Assembly (NCBI RefSeq): GCF_024171405.1 | Contig: NZ_JALJZT010000001.1 | Location: 1-64,000 of the forward strand | DNA from: Qipengyuania citrea | GTDB taxonomy: Bacteria > Pseudomonadota > Alphaproteobacteria > Sphingomonadales > Sphingomonadaceae | Direction: 5' to 3' | DNA: 64,000 nucleotides | Notes under the pieces: generated by a model | Databases searched by the model: none | What the model saw: the letters and a program-made list of their open reading frames with translations, nothing else | What the model was told of the DNA's origin: nothing | In this document: positions 38,682 through 47,412 of the stretch, in pieces | How the letters are laid out: each line of letters opens with the position of its first letter | How positions within the stretch are numbered: position 1 is the first letter of the stretch | Translations under genes and position numbers: made by a program

Positions 38682-40069
38682 CCGATCAACCCCGTCTCGT
38701 TGTCATATCCAACCGCGTCGCGGTGCCCAAGGCGCGCGGCGCAGCGGGCGCGCAGGGGGGCTTGGCCGGGGCGCTCCTCGCCGCGCTCAGCGACCGCAAG
38801 GGATTATGGTTCGGCTGGTCGGGGCAGGAAAGCGAAAGCGGACGCACCGGGCATATCGACACGCAGACCAATGACGGCGTGACCACCGCGACGATCGACT
38901 TGTCGCAGCGCGATATCGACGAATATTACAACGGCTATGCCAATTCGACGCTGTGGCCGCTGTTCCATTACCGGCTCGACCTCGCGGAATACGAACGCGA
39001 GACGGGCAAGGGCTACGAACGCGTCAACGAACGCTTCGCCGACCAGGTCACGCCGCTGATCGAACCCGAGGATGCCGTCTGGGTCCACGATTACCACCTC
39101 ATCCCGCTGGGTGAGCGGCTGCGTTCGCGCGGGCTCAAGAACCGCATCGGCTTCTTCCTGCATATTCCCTGGCCGCCGACGCGGCTGTTCGTCTCGCTGC
39201 CCTATCACGAGCGGCTGGTGCGCACGCTGCTCTATTACGACGTGGTCGGCTTCCAGACGCAGGAATGGCTCGAAAGCTTCCTGCATTATTGCGAGAACGA
39301 ACTGGGCGCCGAAGTCGACGGCGAAAAGGGCACCGTCAGTTTCGAGGGTCGCACCACGATCGCGCGCGCCTATCCGATCGGGATCGACTGGGACCATTTT
39401 TCGCAGCTGGGCAATGCTGGCGAAGCGCGGCAGGCCCAGCAGCGGCTGCTCAGCTCGTCGCGCCGACGCACCGCGATGATCGGGGTCGACCGGCTCGATT
39501 ATTCGAAGGGCATTCCCGAGCGCATCGACGGGATCGGGCGCTTCTTCGACAAGCATCCCGAGCGGGTGCAGGACCTAGTTTTCATCCAGATCGCGCCGCC
39601 CAGCCGCGAGGATGTCGATAGCTACCAGGCGATCCGCGCGGAGCTCGAACAGAAATGCGGCCGGATCAACGGCGCGCGCAGCGAAGTCGACATGGTCCCG
39701 ATCCGCTACGTCAATCGCGGCTACAGCCATGAAGAGCTGTTCGGCTTCTTCCGCGCCGCCAAGATCGGGCTGGTTACCCCCTTGCGCGACGGGATGAACC
39801 TCGTGGCCAAGGAATATATCGCGGCGCAGGACCCCGAGGATCCCGGCGTGCTGATCCTCTCGCGCTTCGCCGGCGCAGCGGCGCAGATGCCCGATGCGGT
39901 GCTGGTCAATCCGCACAGCCCCGACGATATCGCGCATGCGATCCAGACCGCGCTCGACATGACGCTGGAAGAACGCAAGGCGCGCTACCAGAAGCTGATC
40001 GCCACCGTGCGCGACGACAATGTGCAGGACTGGACTGCCAATTTCCTGCGCGATCTAAGCGAGGCCTGA
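38663..40069 (+). CDS. otsA: trehalose-6-phosphate synthase OtsA
   Basis: A 468-residue GT20 enzyme making trehalose 6-phosphate from UDP-glucose and glucose 6-phosphate. Family motifs include VVISNRV with the downstream GGLAGAL loop, WVHDYHLIPLG, FFLHIPWPP, VDRLDYSKGIPERI and PLRDGMNLVAKEYIA. GTG at 38663 is the probable start, inside the end of the GH15 gene. The three genes form one operon that makes a compatible solute for osmotic and desiccation stress. Confidence 0.96.
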   Translation: MERSTLTDQPRLVVISNRVAVPKARGAAGAQGGLAGALLAALSDRKGLWFGWSGQESESGRTGHIDTQTNDGVTTATIDLSQRDIDEYYNGYANSTLWPLFHYRLDLAEYERETGKGYERVNERFADQVTPLIEPEDAVWVHDYHLIPLGERLRSRGLKNRIGFFLHIPWPPTRLFVSLPYHERLVRTLLYYDVVGFQTQEWLESFLHYCENELGAEVDGEKGTVSFEGRTTIARAYPIGIDWDHFSQLGNAGEARQAQQRLLSSSRRRTAMIGVDRLDYSKGIPERIDGIGRFFDKHPERVQDLVFIQIAPPSREDVDSYQAIRAELEQKCGRINGARSEVDMVPIRYVNRGYSHEELFGFFRAAKIGLVTPLRDGMNLVAKEYIAAQDPEDPGVLILSRFAGAAAQMPDAVLVNPHSPDDIAHAIQTALDMTLEERKARYQKLIATVRDDNVQDWTANFLRDLSEA

Positions 40070-40126
40070 GCGCGAAGCTGCTCGCTGCGATTGCGCATGC
40101 CCTGCCGCGCTGCCACCGTCGCGCGC

Positions 40127-40906
40127 ATGATTCGCGAACCATTTCTCGAGACGCAGGGCATCCACAATTTCCGCGATTACGGCGGCTGGCGCACGCGCGG
40201 GGGCGGGCAGGTGCGCACCGGGCTGCTGTTCCGCTCGGGCCACCATGTCGAGGCGACCGAAGAGGATCTCGCCGCGATCGCCCCGCTGGGCATCCACACG
40301 GTCATCGACCTGCGCGGGGAAAGCGAGCGTGCGGCCAATCCCTGCCGCCGGGTCGATGGGTTCGACGGGCAGGTGCTGTTCTATGAAGGCGAAACCACTT
40401 CCAGCCCGCCGCATATGGATATCGGCCCCGACACCAGCGCCGCCGATTTCGCGCGCGAACGCATGCTGGCGGTTTACACGCGCATGCCCGACAACCCGGC
40501 GATGATCGACATGTTCGGTCGCTATCTCACCATCCTTGCGCAGCGCGAGGGTGCCAGCCTCGTCCATTGCTATGCCGGCAAGGACCGCACCGGCGTGGCG
40601 GCGACCATGCTGCTGCACATCCTCGGCGTGGCCGAGGAAGACCAGCGGCGCGAATTCCTGCGCACCAACGACAGCCCGACCTTCGACGTCCTCGCGCGGC
40701 AATCGCTCCCCGGGATCGAGGCGCGGCTGGGCCGCAAGCTCGACGAAGGCGCGGCGAAGGACCTGCTCGGCGTGCGCGAGGAATATCTCGACCGCTATCT
40801 CGAGATCGCGACCGAGCGGCACGGCAGCTTCGACACCTATCTCGAAGCCGCGATAGGTGTGGATGACGCGCTGCGCGAGGCGCTGATCGCCCGCTTCGTG
40901 GCGTGA
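40127..40906 (+). CDS. tyrosine-protein phosphatase (PTP-like, DUF4193/Y_phosphatase3 type)
   Basis: A 259-residue protein. The N-terminus GIHNFRDYGGWRT and the signature HCYAGKDRTGVAA (Cx5R, catalytic Cys at about 146) match the Y_phosphatase3 group, which includes MptpB-like triple-specificity phosphatases acting on phosphotyrosine and phosphoinositides. There is no signal peptide. The name of the subfamily is from memory; the Cx5R motif is seen directly. No kinase gene is adjacent. Confidence 0.88.
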   Translation: MIREPFLETQGIHNFRDYGGWRTRGGGQVRTGLLFRSGHHVEATEEDLAAIAPLGIHTVIDLRGESERAANPCRRVDGFDGQVLFYEGETTSSPPHMDIGPDTSAADFARERMLAVYTRMPDNPAMIDMFGRYLTILAQREGASLVHCYAGKDRTGVAATMLLHILGVAEEDQRREFLRTNDSPTFDVLARQSLPGIEARLGRKLDEGAAKDLLGVREEYLDRYLEIATERHGSFDTYLEAAIGVDDALREALIARFVA

Positions 40907-40969
40907 CTCTGCGGCTGCGGCTTCCCATATAACCGCGAACACCCCTTCAGACTGACGGAAATTGACGAC

Positions 40970-41953
40970 ATGGCTACCCATCGCACCAAGATGCTCATCA
41001 TCGGCTCGGGCCCCGCGGGCTATTCCGCCGCCATCTATGCGGCGCGCGCGATGATGGAACCGATCGTGGTGCAGGGGCTGCAGCCGGGCGGTCAGCTGAC
41101 CATCACCACCGATGTCGAGAACTATCCCGGCTTCGCCGATGTCGTCCAGGGCCCGTGGCTGATGGAGCAGATGCAGAAACAGGCCGAACATGTCGGCACG
41201 CGGATGATGTGGGACACGATCGTCGATGTCGACGTATCGAACGGCTCGCCCTTTACAGCGACTGGCGACAGCGGCGACGAATATGTCGCCGACGTGCTGG
41301 TGATCGCCACCGGCGCGCAGGCCAAGTGGCTGGGCGTGCCGGGCGAGATGGAACTGGGCGGCAAGGGCGTGAGCGCCTGCGCCACCTGCGACGGGTTCTT
41401 CTACCGCGGCAAGAAGGTCGCGGTGATCGGCGGCGGCAATACCGCGGTCGAGGAAGCGCTCTACCTCACCAACCATTCGGACGATGTCACGCTGATCCAC
41501 CGCCGCGACGAATTGCGCGCCGAGAAGATCCTGCAGGAGCGCCTGCTCAACCACCCCAAGATCAGCGTGATCTGGAACAAGGCGGTCGAAAGCTTCGAAG
41601 CCGGCCCCACCGGCGCGCTGGGGCACCTCAATCTGCGCGATACGCAGACCGGTGAAGACAGCATGCTCGAAGTCGATGGCGCCTTCGTCGCGATCGGCCA
41701 TGCGCCCGCGACCGAACTGTTCAAGGGCAAGCTGCCGATGGACGAGGGCGGCTACCTGCTAACCGAGGCAGGATCGCCCAAGACCGATGTTCCGGGCGTC
41801 TTCGCCGCGGGCGATGTCACCGACCACGTCTATCGCCAGGCGGTCACCGCCGCGGGGATGGGCTGCATGGCCGCGCTCGATGCCGAGCGCTTCATCGCGG
41901 GTCTGGAGATCGACGCCGACGGCCACGCGCATGAAGCCGAGGCGGCGGAATAA
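40970..41953 (+). CDS. trxB: thioredoxin-disulfide reductase TrxB
   Basis: A 327-residue FAD flavoprotein passing electrons from NADPH to thioredoxin. It shows the N-terminal FAD loop GSGPAGYSAAIYAARA, the redox pair CATC in SACATCDGFF, the NADPH loop GGGNTAVEEALYL, and GVFAAGDVTDHVYRQAVTAAG. The ATG is at 40970. A 102-base palindromic repeat follows the stop. Confidence 0.96.
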   Translation: MATHRTKMLIIGSGPAGYSAAIYAARAMMEPIVVQGLQPGGQLTITTDVENYPGFADVVQGPWLMEQMQKQAEHVGTRMMWDTIVDVDVSNGSPFTATGDSGDEYVADVLVIATGAQAKWLGVPGEMELGGKGVSACATCDGFFYRGKKVAVIGGGNTAVEEALYLTNHSDDVTLIHRRDELRAEKILQERLLNHPKISVIWNKAVESFEAGPTGALGHLNLRDTQTGEDSMLEVDGAFVAIGHAPATELFKGKLPMDEGGYLLTEAGSPKTDVPGVFAAGDVTDHVYRQAVTAAGMGCMAALDAERFIAGLEIDADGHAHEAEAAE

Positions 41954-41965
41954 GCTCTCTACACA

Positions 41966-42067
41966 GTCATTGCGAGCCGCCGGCGAGGCAATCCATCAAC
42001 CGACCTTGCAGCGAGTTGCTACGCCGGAAGATGGATTGCCGCGGAGCCTGCGGCTCCTCGCAATGAC
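41966..42067. repeat. paired inverted repeat downstream of trxB
   Basis: The left arm GTCATTGCGAG...GGCAATCCATC (41966-41997) is mirrored by GATGGATTGCC...CTCGCAATGAC (42030-42067), with an extra short hairpin (GGAGCCTGCGGCTCC) in the right arm. This type of GTCATTGCGAG element is dispersed in many alphaproteobacterial genomes. The folded RNA could act as a bidirectional terminator between convergent trxB and the MAPEG genes. Confidence 0.85.
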
Positions 42068-42078
42068 TTGGTGTTGGC

Positions 42079-42513
42079 TTACATGGGGGTGCCGAACACC
42101 AACATCGCGGCATTGACCGACAGCGCGATCAGCGCGACGCTCGACAGCGCGAACAGCACGAAGCGCACCATCACCACATTCGCGGTCACCTGGACCAGCG
42201 AGTGGATGATCCGCAGCCCGACATAGATCCACGCGATCAGCGCGTTCATGCCGTCGCCCGCGCCGATCATCGCCAGCACCAGCGCAACCGCATAAAACAC
42301 CGTCGGTGCTTCGTGCAGATGGTTGTAATTATGCGCTTTCCACTGGACCTCTGCGGGCAGCGTCTCGTCCAGCGACTTGGTCCGGCGCGCGTCATTGGGG
42401 TCGATCCCCGCCTGCGACATCGCCGGGATACGGGTGGCGTACATCCACAGCCACATGATCATCGTCCATACAACAAGCACGACGATGGGCTGGAGGATTT
42501 GCGATTGAATCAT
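42079..42513 (-). CDS. MAPEG family membrane protein (downstream copy)
   Basis: A 144-residue protein with four membrane helices (about 8-28, 70-88, 92-112 and 118-138). The segment KAHNYNHLHEAPTVFYAVALVL is the MAPEG hallmark. MAPEG proteins include glutathione S-transferases and eicosanoid-metabolising enzymes; bacterial members are mostly uncharacterised. It is a tandem paralogue of the next gene upstream, 13 bases away. Confidence 0.85.
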   Translation of the reverse strand: MIQSQILQPIVVLVVWTMIMWLWMYATRIPAMSQAGIDPNDARRTKSLDETLPAEVQWKAHNYNHLHEAPTVFYAVALVLAMIGAGDGMNALIAWIYVGLRIIHSLVQVTANVVMVRFVLFALSSVALIALSVNAAMLVFGTPM

Positions 42514-42526
42514 CGGATAGTCTCCG

Positions 42527-42976
42527 TCAGGCCAGCACGAGGCTGGGATCGTGGAACAGCGTCAGCGCAAGCGCGCGATAAGCGAGGTAGATCAGCGCGA
42601 TCGTCGACGCGATAAACAGCAGGAAGCGGATTTTCACCACATTGACGGTTGCCTGCCAGATCGAATGGACGATCCGCAGCGCGACATAGATCCACGCGAA
42701 TACCGTATCGAGCGCGCTCGCGCCCAGCAGCGCGATGATCACGCTGGCGGCATAGAACAGCGTCGGCTGTTCCATCAGATGCGCGTAATTGTGCGATTTC
42801 CAATTGATCTTGTCGGGGATCACTCCCTCAAGATCCTGTCCCCGGCCGCCCGGCTTGGCAGCGCCGAGCCCGCCGGCCTTGCTCAGCGCGGGCAGGCGCG
42901 TCAGCGCCATCCAGAACAGGATAAGTAACGACCACGCGATCAGCACCGCCGCGGGTGCGAGCATCTGGGCTAGCAT
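42527..42976 (-). CDS. MAPEG family membrane protein (upstream copy)
   Basis: A 149-residue four-helix membrane protein closely similar to its downstream neighbour: KSHNYAHLMEQPTLFYAASVII corresponds to the MAPEG motif, and WIYVALRIVHSIWQATVNVVKIRF matches the third and fourth helices of the pair. The loop after helix 1 is longer and glycine-rich. The pair probably arose by duplication; the two may form mixed trimers, which is inference. Confidence 0.85.
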   Translation of the reverse strand: MLAQMLAPAAVLIAWSLLILFWMALTRLPALSKAGGLGAAKPGGRGQDLEGVIPDKINWKSHNYAHLMEQPTLFYAASVIIALLGASALDTVFAWIYVALRIVHSIWQATVNVVKIRFLLFIASTIALIYLAYRALALTLFHDPSLVLA

Positions 42977-42999
42977 GTGTGGATTCTCCCCTTTGACCC

Positions 43000-43695
43000 T
43001 TATCGGGCAAGAGTGCTGGCCCCGCGGTGGATTGTCAATTGCAACCTAGCGGGCGGGCGGCGCAGAGTCGCGCGCTGGAAATAGTCCCACCGTGCGGTCT
43101 CGAATTCGCAATCGAGCGCGTTGATCGTGCAGGCGCGGAGCAATGCCTCGTGCAAATCGGCACGCGGGCTGACGTGGAACCGTGCCAGCCAGCCGCGCAA
43201 GCCCTGCGCGAGCGGCGCGGGCATCGCCTCGAGCGAGCCGAAATCGACCACATGCAGCGATCCGCCGGGAGCGACGAGCCGTGCGGCCTGTTGCAGCGCG
43301 CGCTCCCAATCGGGAATCATCGACAGCGCGTAGGACAGCACCACCCGGTCGAAGCCGCCGCGCCCGAACAGCGCGGGGGCATCGAAGCGGCAGGCATCGC
43401 CCTGCGCCAGCCGCGCCCCGGTGCCCAGCGCGGCGCGCGCGCTCTTGAGCATTTCCGCCGAAATATCGAGTCCGTGAACCGCGGTGCCCGGCCAGCGGCG
43501 CTTGATCGCGCCAAGGTTGCGGCCCGTCCCGCAGGCGATTTCGATCACGGTCGCGCCATCGGGCGCCGCGAGCTGTTCGATCAGCCCGTCGCGGCCGAAC
43601 AGGTAATATTTGCGCGTCATATCGTAGATATGCCGCTGGCCGCGGTAGATCCCGTCCATCAGCGCCGCCTGGCTGGCTGTCCCCGCCTCGCTCAT
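43000..43695 (-). CDS. btaB: BtaB-like SAM methyltransferase for betaine lipid synthesis
   Basis: A 231-residue class I methyltransferase. The SAM loop is VIEIACGTGRNLG and the post-I motif HGLDISAEML. The N-terminus MDGIYRGQRHIYDMTRKYYLFGRD is typical of BtaB, which methylates diacylglycerylhomoserine three times to give the betaine lipid DGTS. Its ATG overlaps the btaA stop by four bases, and the pairing supports the call. Confidence 0.9.
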   Translation of the reverse strand: MSEAGTASQAALMDGIYRGQRHIYDMTRKYYLFGRDGLIEQLAAPDGATVIEIACGTGRNLGAIKRRWPGTAVHGLDISAEMLKSARAALGTGARLAQGDACRFDAPALFGRGGFDRVVLSYALSMIPDWERALQQAARLVAPGGSLHVVDFGSLEAMPAPLAQGLRGWLARFHVSPRADLHEALLRACTINALDCEFETARWDYFQRATLRRPPARLQLTIHRGASTLAR

Positions 43696-44909
43696 CCGGC
43701 GAATTCGTACAGATGCACGCCGCCATAGATCGACGAGCGATCGCGCGCGGTGAGGTCGGCGGATCTCTGTGCGTGATAGGTCCAGCGCGTCGCCAGATCG
43801 TCTGCCAGCCGTCCGGGCAGCAGGCTCGGCTCGGCCGCGGTGCGGAACAATACGCGCGCGCGGGGACGGGCAGTGCGGGTGATCTGCGCCCACAATTGGT
43901 TGAGCTGGCGGTCGTCCATCCAGTCCTGCGCATCGAGCAGGACATAGCGGTCGTGGCTGCCCGCATCGCTCCCGGCGAGGTAATCCACCATATTGGCATG
44001 GCGCATATCGAGCCGGCCGATCCGCTGCTGCATCACCGGCCAATTGCCGCGCTGGAGATAGGGCGGCAGCGGGGCCCCCACGGTGCGGTCGTAACCGCGC
44101 CCAAAGGCCTGCCAGGCGAAGTAATTGTCATCCACCGGGAAATCGCAGGCGAGCTTTTCCAGCCGCCGCTTGAGCACCACCGCCATCTTCTCGTCACCCG
44201 CCAGCGCCTGGTATTGCGCGGGCGGGATGCCGAGGCCGAACAGCGAGGCGGGATGATCGGTCAGCCAGCGCACGAATGCCTTGTCGAACACCGGGGCCAG
44301 CTCGGCCTCGAAAATCGCGCGCTGCTCCGCCAGCGTTTCGGCCCTCAGCACGCGGGCGAGGTCGATGCGGTAGAATTTGGCCGCGAGATGCGCGATGCCG
44401 ATAAACCCGCCCAGCAGGCCCTGGCGGTAGATTCCGCGGGTGAAATGGCTGATCCGCTTGCGCCCGGTAAGGTCGCGGCTTTCCCAGTATTTGCGGCTTT
44501 CCGCGTCCAGGTGCGGCGCGATCATCGTGCGGTAGATCGCGCGGTTTTCCTGGTGATCGGCCTCGGCGAAAAAGCGGCGGAAGCGGTCGTAGCCGGGCAG
44601 GTTGCGGATTGCCGCGATCTTGAGCTTGCCCAGCGCGACATGCGCCCGGTTGAGATCGACGGCGACCACTTCGGCAGGGTCGGCGGTGAGATAGGACAGC
44701 GCGTTGCAGCTGCCGCTGGCGATACACATCACGCGCATGCCGGGGCCGATTTCCAGCCCTTCCATGTCGATTACCGGGTCTTCCCAGATCTGCGCATAGA
44801 CCAGCCCCTTGAAGGCCAGCGCGAACGCCCTGTCGAGCAACTTGTCGCCCGCTTTCGCATCCTTGCGGACCACCGCATCGTCGATGATCCGCTTTGCCAC
44901 TGCCACCAT
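43692..44909 (-). CDS. btaA: BtaA, S-adenosylmethionine:diacylglycerol 3-amino-3-carboxypropyl transferase
   Basis: A 405-residue DUF3419 protein that transfers the aminocarboxypropyl group of SAM to diacylglycerol, the first step to the phosphorus-free lipid DGTS. Diagnostic stretches are FKGLVYAQIWEDPVIDMEGL, MCIASGSCNALSYLT, the SAM site, and VVAVDLNRAHVALGKLK. ATG at 44909 is used; an in-frame TTG at 44948 would add 13 residues. In characterised species btaAB is induced by phosphate starvation through PhoB. The upstream stretch has TGTC/GACA repeats at about 44970-44983 but no clear Pho box. Confidence 0.92.
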   Translation of the reverse strand: MVAVAKRIIDDAVVRKDAKAGDKLLDRAFALAFKGLVYAQIWEDPVIDMEGLEIGPGMRVMCIASGSCNALSYLTADPAEVVAVDLNRAHVALGKLKIAAIRNLPGYDRFRRFFAEADHQENRAIYRTMIAPHLDAESRKYWESRDLTGRKRISHFTRGIYRQGLLGGFIGIAHLAAKFYRIDLARVLRAETLAEQRAIFEAELAPVFDKAFVRWLTDHPASLFGLGIPPAQYQALAGDEKMAVVLKRRLEKLACDFPVDDNYFAWQAFGRGYDRTVGAPLPPYLQRGNWPVMQQRIGRLDMRHANMVDYLAGSDAGSHDRYVLLDAQDWMDDRQLNQLWAQITRTARPRARVLFRTAAEPSLLPGRLADDLATRWTYHAQRSADLTARDRSSIYGGVHLYEFAG

Positions 44910-44987
44910 GCGTGTCACGTCCCGAGAGTTACGATCGTCCGACGCCAATAGGGCGCGTGCGTGTCGCTCTCGTGACGGTGTCGGGTG

Positions 44988-45941
44988 CTAGGCGTTCAGC
45001 GTCTTAGCAAAGCTCGCCGCATCGGTGTTGCCGCCGGTCACCATGATGACCGTATCCGCGTCGACCGGGACCTTGCCCGAGAGCGCTGCCGCCAGCGCCG
45101 CCGCGCCGCCGGGTTCGACCACCAGGTTGAGCTTGGCAAAGGCAAAGCGCTGGGCCGCGCGGACTTCCTCGTCGGTCACGACCACACCGGGCTGCGCGCG
45201 GCCCTGCAACACCGACAGCACCACCGGCGCACTGGCATCGGGCTGCAACGCATCGCAGATGGTGACGGGCGGATTGACCGCGCGTACGACTTCGCCGGCT
45301 TCGAGCGCTTGCCCGACCACGTCCCAGCCCTGCGGTTCGATCACATGGATCGCGCTGTCGGGGCAGGCGAGAGCCAGCCCGGCGGACAGCCCGCCGCCGC
45401 CGCAACAGACGACCACGCGCGACGGCGCGCGGCCAAGCTGTGCCGCGATCTCGATGCCCGCGCTGCCCTGGCCCTCGATCACCCACGGATCGTTGAAGGC
45501 ATGGACCAGCGTCGCCTCGCGTGACGCGACCTCGCGCGCGGCGACTTCCTCGCGATCCTCGCCAGGGCGGTCGTATAGCACGATCTCCGCGCCCAGCGCG
45601 CGGGTCGCTTCCAGTTTCACCGTGGGCGCATTGCGCGGCATGACGATCGCCGCCGCGATCCCCAGCCGCCGCGCCGCCCAGGCGACGCCCTGCGCGTGAT
45701 TGCCCGACGATACCGCGACCACGCCGCGCGCCCTCTCCGCCGCGTCGAGGTTCGACAGCCGCCACCAGCCGCCGCGGATCTTGAATGCGCCGATCGGTTG
45801 CAGGCTTTCCGCCTTCACATGGCAGCGCACGCCGCCGACCTCGACCGGCAGCAGCGGTGTCGGCGGAAGCAATTCGGCAATGGAGGCGGCCGCGGCGAGA
45901 ACGCCTTCGCGGGTCGGTTTGCGCATATCGTCTCGGATCAT
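44988..45941 (-). CDS. threonine/serine dehydratase-like PLP enzyme
   Basis: A 317-residue fold-type II PLP protein. The Schiff-base lysine is in PIGAFKIRGGWWRL, SSGNHAQGVAWAAR binds the substrate carboxylate, and CCGGGGLSAG binds the PLP phosphate. The C-terminus has the MVTGGNTD segment. There is no ACT regulatory domain, so it belongs to the catabolic/racemase-like branch rather than biosynthetic IlvA. ATG at 45941 is chosen because it gives a normal N-terminus. It is divergent from the carboxyspermidine dehydrogenase gene. Confidence 0.88.
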   Translation of the reverse strand: MIRDDMRKPTREGVLAAAASIAELLPPTPLLPVEVGGVRCHVKAESLQPIGAFKIRGGWWRLSNLDAAERARGVVAVSSGNHAQGVAWAARRLGIAAAIVMPRNAPTVKLEATRALGAEIVLYDRPGEDREEVAAREVASREATLVHAFNDPWVIEGQGSAGIEIAAQLGRAPSRVVVCCGGGGLSAGLALACPDSAIHVIEPQGWDVVGQALEAGEVVRAVNPPVTICDALQPDASAPVVLSVLQGRAQPGVVVTDEEVRAAQRFAFAKLNLVVEPGGAAALAAALSGKVPVDADTVIMVTGGNTDAASFAKTLNA

Positions 45942-46008
45942 TTGGCCCCTGTAGCGCATTTCGCTAGGGGGCGCGCAAGATTCGAAATTCCACGAAAGAG
46001 GTTTACCC

Positions 46009-47220
46009 ATGTCCACAGTCCTGGTGATCGGTGCGGGCGGCGTCAGCTCGGTCTGCGTCCACAAGATGGCGATGAACGCCGATATCTTCGGCGACATCCA
46101 CCTTGCCAGCCGCACGAAGAGCAAGTGCGACAGCATCGCCGCGAGCGTGAAGGAGCGCACCGGGCAGGATGTGGCGACCTACGAGATCGACGCCGAGGAA
46201 GTCCCGGCGATGGTCAATCTGATCAGGAAGGTCGGCCCGAGCCTCGTGGTCAATCTGGCGCTGCCGTACCAGGACCTGCCGATCATGGATGCGTGTCTCG
46301 AAGCCGGGGTATCCTATCTCGACACCGCCAATTACGAACCCAAGGACGAGGCGCGGTTCGAATACCACTGGCAGTGGGCCTATCACGACCGCTTCAAGGA
46401 TGCCGGGCTGATGGCGCTGCTGGGGTCGGGCTTCGATCCCGGCGTCACCAGCGTCTTCACCATGTGGCTCAAGAAGCACAAGCTCAAGACCATCCGCCAG
46501 CTCGATATCCTCGATTGCAATGGCGGCGATCACGGGCAGGCCTTCGCCACCAATTTCAATCCTGAAATCAACATCCGCGAAGTCACCGCGCCCTCGCGCC
46601 ACTGGGAAAACGGCGAGTTCGTCGAGACCCCCGCGATGGGCAAGAAGGTCGAGTTCGACTTCGAGGCGGTCGGCCCGAAGAACATGTACATGATGTATCA
46701 CGAGGAGCTCGAAAGCCTCGCCAAGTTCAACCCCGAGATGGAGCGGGCGCGCTTCTGGATGACCTTCGGCGATGAATACATCAAGCACCTGACCGTGCTG
46801 CAGAATGTCGGCATGACGCGGATCGACCCGGTCAAGTACCAGGGCAAGGAAATCATCCCGCTGCAGTTCCTCGCCGCCGTGCTGCCCAAGCCCGAATCGC
46901 TGGGCGAAACCACCAAGGGCAACACCAATATCGGCGTGATCGCGACCGGCGAGGCGCTCGACGGATCGGGCGAGAAGACCTTCTACATCAACAATATCTG
47001 CAGCCACGAAGCGGCTTACGAGGAAACCGGCAACCAGGCGGTTTCCTATACCACCGGTGTCCCCGCCATGATCGGCAGCGCGATGATGCTCACCGGCAAG
47101 TGGTCCGGCGAGGGCGTGTTCAACATGGAAGAAATGGACCCCGATCCGTTCATGGACATGCTCAACGCGCACGGCCTGCCGTGGCAGGTGAAGGAGCTGG
47201 ACGGCCCGGTCGGGTTCTGA
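46009..47220 (+). CDS. carboxy(nor)spermidine dehydrogenase, saccharopine dehydrogenase family
   Basis: A 403-residue NADPH-dependent enzyme. The Rossmann loop is VLVIGAGGVSSVCVHK; NLALPYQDLPIMDACLEAGVSYLDTANYE and GSGFDPGVTSVF are typical of the LYS1-like/CASDH family. It condenses putrescine (or diaminopropane) with aspartate semialdehyde to carboxyspermidine (or carboxynorspermidine). The matching decarboxylase and an ornithine-type decarboxylase lie at 50994 and 52362, which makes the polyamine role more likely than lysine metabolism. AGAGG precedes the ATG. Confidence 0.9.
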   Translation: MSTVLVIGAGGVSSVCVHKMAMNADIFGDIHLASRTKSKCDSIAASVKERTGQDVATYEIDAEEVPAMVNLIRKVGPSLVVNLALPYQDLPIMDACLEAGVSYLDTANYEPKDEARFEYHWQWAYHDRFKDAGLMALLGSGFDPGVTSVFTMWLKKHKLKTIRQLDILDCNGGDHGQAFATNFNPEINIREVTAPSRHWENGEFVETPAMGKKVEFDFEAVGPKNMYMMYHEELESLAKFNPEMERARFWMTFGDEYIKHLTVLQNVGMTRIDPVKYQGKEIIPLQFLAAVLPKPESLGETTKGNTNIGVIATGEALDGSGEKTFYINNICSHEAAYEETGNQAVSYTTGVPAMIGSAMMLTGKWSGEGVFNMEEMDPDPFMDMLNAHGLPWQVKELDGPVGF

Positions 47221-47412
47221 TCGCGGTCGACTGCAACAGGCGAGGGTGGCGGTAACGCTTTTTGAAGTGTCTTTGCTGCCACCATCAGCCACTTAGTCGC
47301 GCTGGACTGCGGGCGTTGTTGACGCCGGACTTCGCTTCTTTGTAGCCCCGGGTCGTCTGTTCGGACAACTGGGCGGGTCTCCCGTCCGGGATCATTGAGG
47401 GGTCACAATTCC

